DNA from: Burkholderia sp.
Lineage (GTDB): Bacteria; Pseudomonadota; Gammaproteobacteria; Burkholderiales; Burkholderiaceae
Assembly: GCA_028292565.1 (NCBI GenBank)
Contig: JAQGMD010000112.1
Span: forward strand, 1 to 7,404
Direction of reading: 5' to 3'
DNA: 7,404 nucleotides
The translations under genes were made by a program, and so were the position numbers. Positions 7,159 through 7,404 of this stretch are shown here, piece by piece; position 1 is the stretch's first letter, and every line of letters begins with the position of its first letter. Under the pieces are notes generated by a model that had not been told where the DNA came from, ran no database searches, and saw only the letters and a list, made by a program, of their open reading frames with translations.

Positions 7159-7404
7159 CAGACTGTCCCTCCGGCGGTCATCGCCACAGGCGCCTCGCCC
7201 CGCAGACGTGCGCGCAAGTCGGCGACGTCGCCTGAACCGAGATAGGCGCGTATCACTTCCGGGTTGCGCTGCACCTCAGCCGGACTGCCATCCGCGATGA
7301 CCTGCCCGAAGTTCAGAACCACGACGTGATCGGACAAGTCCATCACCATGCCCATGTCGTGCTCGACCATCAGCACCGTGACGCCCCATTCGCGCCGCAC
7401 CTCC
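7158..7404 (-). CDS. livG: LivG-type ABC transporter ATP-binding protein, C-terminal end (cut by window edge)
   Basis: Only the last 81 complete codons lie in the window; the frame stays open past 7404, so the GTG near 7400 is an internal valine and not a start. The segment begins [38 protein letters not shown] holds the switch (H-loop) histidine, and this wording is typical of LivG as opposed to LivF (VEQN). [20 protein letters not shown] follows, the usual LivG C-terminal region. After it comes a tail of about 28 residues ([23 protein letters not shown] at the end), longer than in E. coli LivG, which stops close to the YLG motif. Walker A, signature and Walker B lie outside the window. It is the first visible gene of the transporter operon and overlaps livH by one base. 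It would form the ATPase dimer with the LivF-type protein. Confidence 0.93.
   Translation of the reverse strand, partial: EVRREWGVTVLMVEHDMGMVMDLSDHVVVLNFGQVIADGSPAEVQRNPEVIRAYLGSGDVADLRARLRGEAPVAMTAGGTV

Larger units (their letters stand above)
1362..7404 (-). other. Operon: HAAT-type ABC importer plus acyl-CoA synthetase
   Basis: Six genes in one direction in the order livG, livH, livM, binding protein, livF, acyl-CoA synthetase, with junctions of -1, 0, +28, +7 and +50 bases and no room for internal terminators. The set provides every component of an ATP-driven importer and an enzyme that would convert an imported carboxylic acid to its CoA thioester. The promoter lies to the right of the window, so neither its regulator nor further upstream genes can be seen. 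Confidence 0.85.

Noticed and set aside
1..7404. Mobile element, CRISPR array, tRNA or defence system
   Set aside because: I looked for terminal inverted repeats, transposase motifs, regularly spaced repeats and tRNA-like arms and saw none; coding density and gene types are those of a core or metabolic region.

Overview
The window reads as an ordinary chromosomal stretch from a GC-rich proteobacterium, most likely a betaproteobacterium of the Burkholderiales. The main clue is a 188-residue dCTP deaminase whose sequence looks, from memory, almost like the Burkholderia/Bordetella form. No database search was possible. All seven recognisable genes lie on the minus strand, so in transcription order the window runs from its right end to its left.

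From right to left: the C-terminal end of a LivG-type ABC ATPase (7158-7404, cut by the window edge), a LivH-type permease (6280-7158), a LivM-type permease (5242-6279), a periplasmic substrate-binding protein with a signal peptide (4035-5213), a LivF-type ATPase (3215-4027) and an AMP-binding long-chain-type acyl-CoA synthetase (1362-3164). Junctions are tight: 1-base overlap, 0, 28, 7 and 50 bases. These six form one operon encoding a complete five-component HAAT (branched-chain amino acid type) importer plus a CoA ligase. The likely logic is import of a carboxylic acid (fatty, branched or aromatic) and its trapping as a CoA thioester. The substrate cannot be read from the sequence.

After a 124-base gap containing a possible -10 element comes dcd (671-1237), a housekeeping nucleotide-metabolism gene probably unrelated to the transport operon. 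After a further 203-base gap with two imperfect hairpins and a repeated ATGCAT motif comes the N-terminal third or less of a SulP-family anion transporter (1-467), cut by the left edge.

There is no sign of a mobile element, CRISPR array, RNA gene, phage or defence system. The most interesting points are the transporter-ligase coupling, a basic C-terminal tail on the LivF-type ATPase, a non-consensus motif in the LivH permease, and the structured spacer ahead of the SulP gene. Nothing here clearly amounts to a previously undescribed system.
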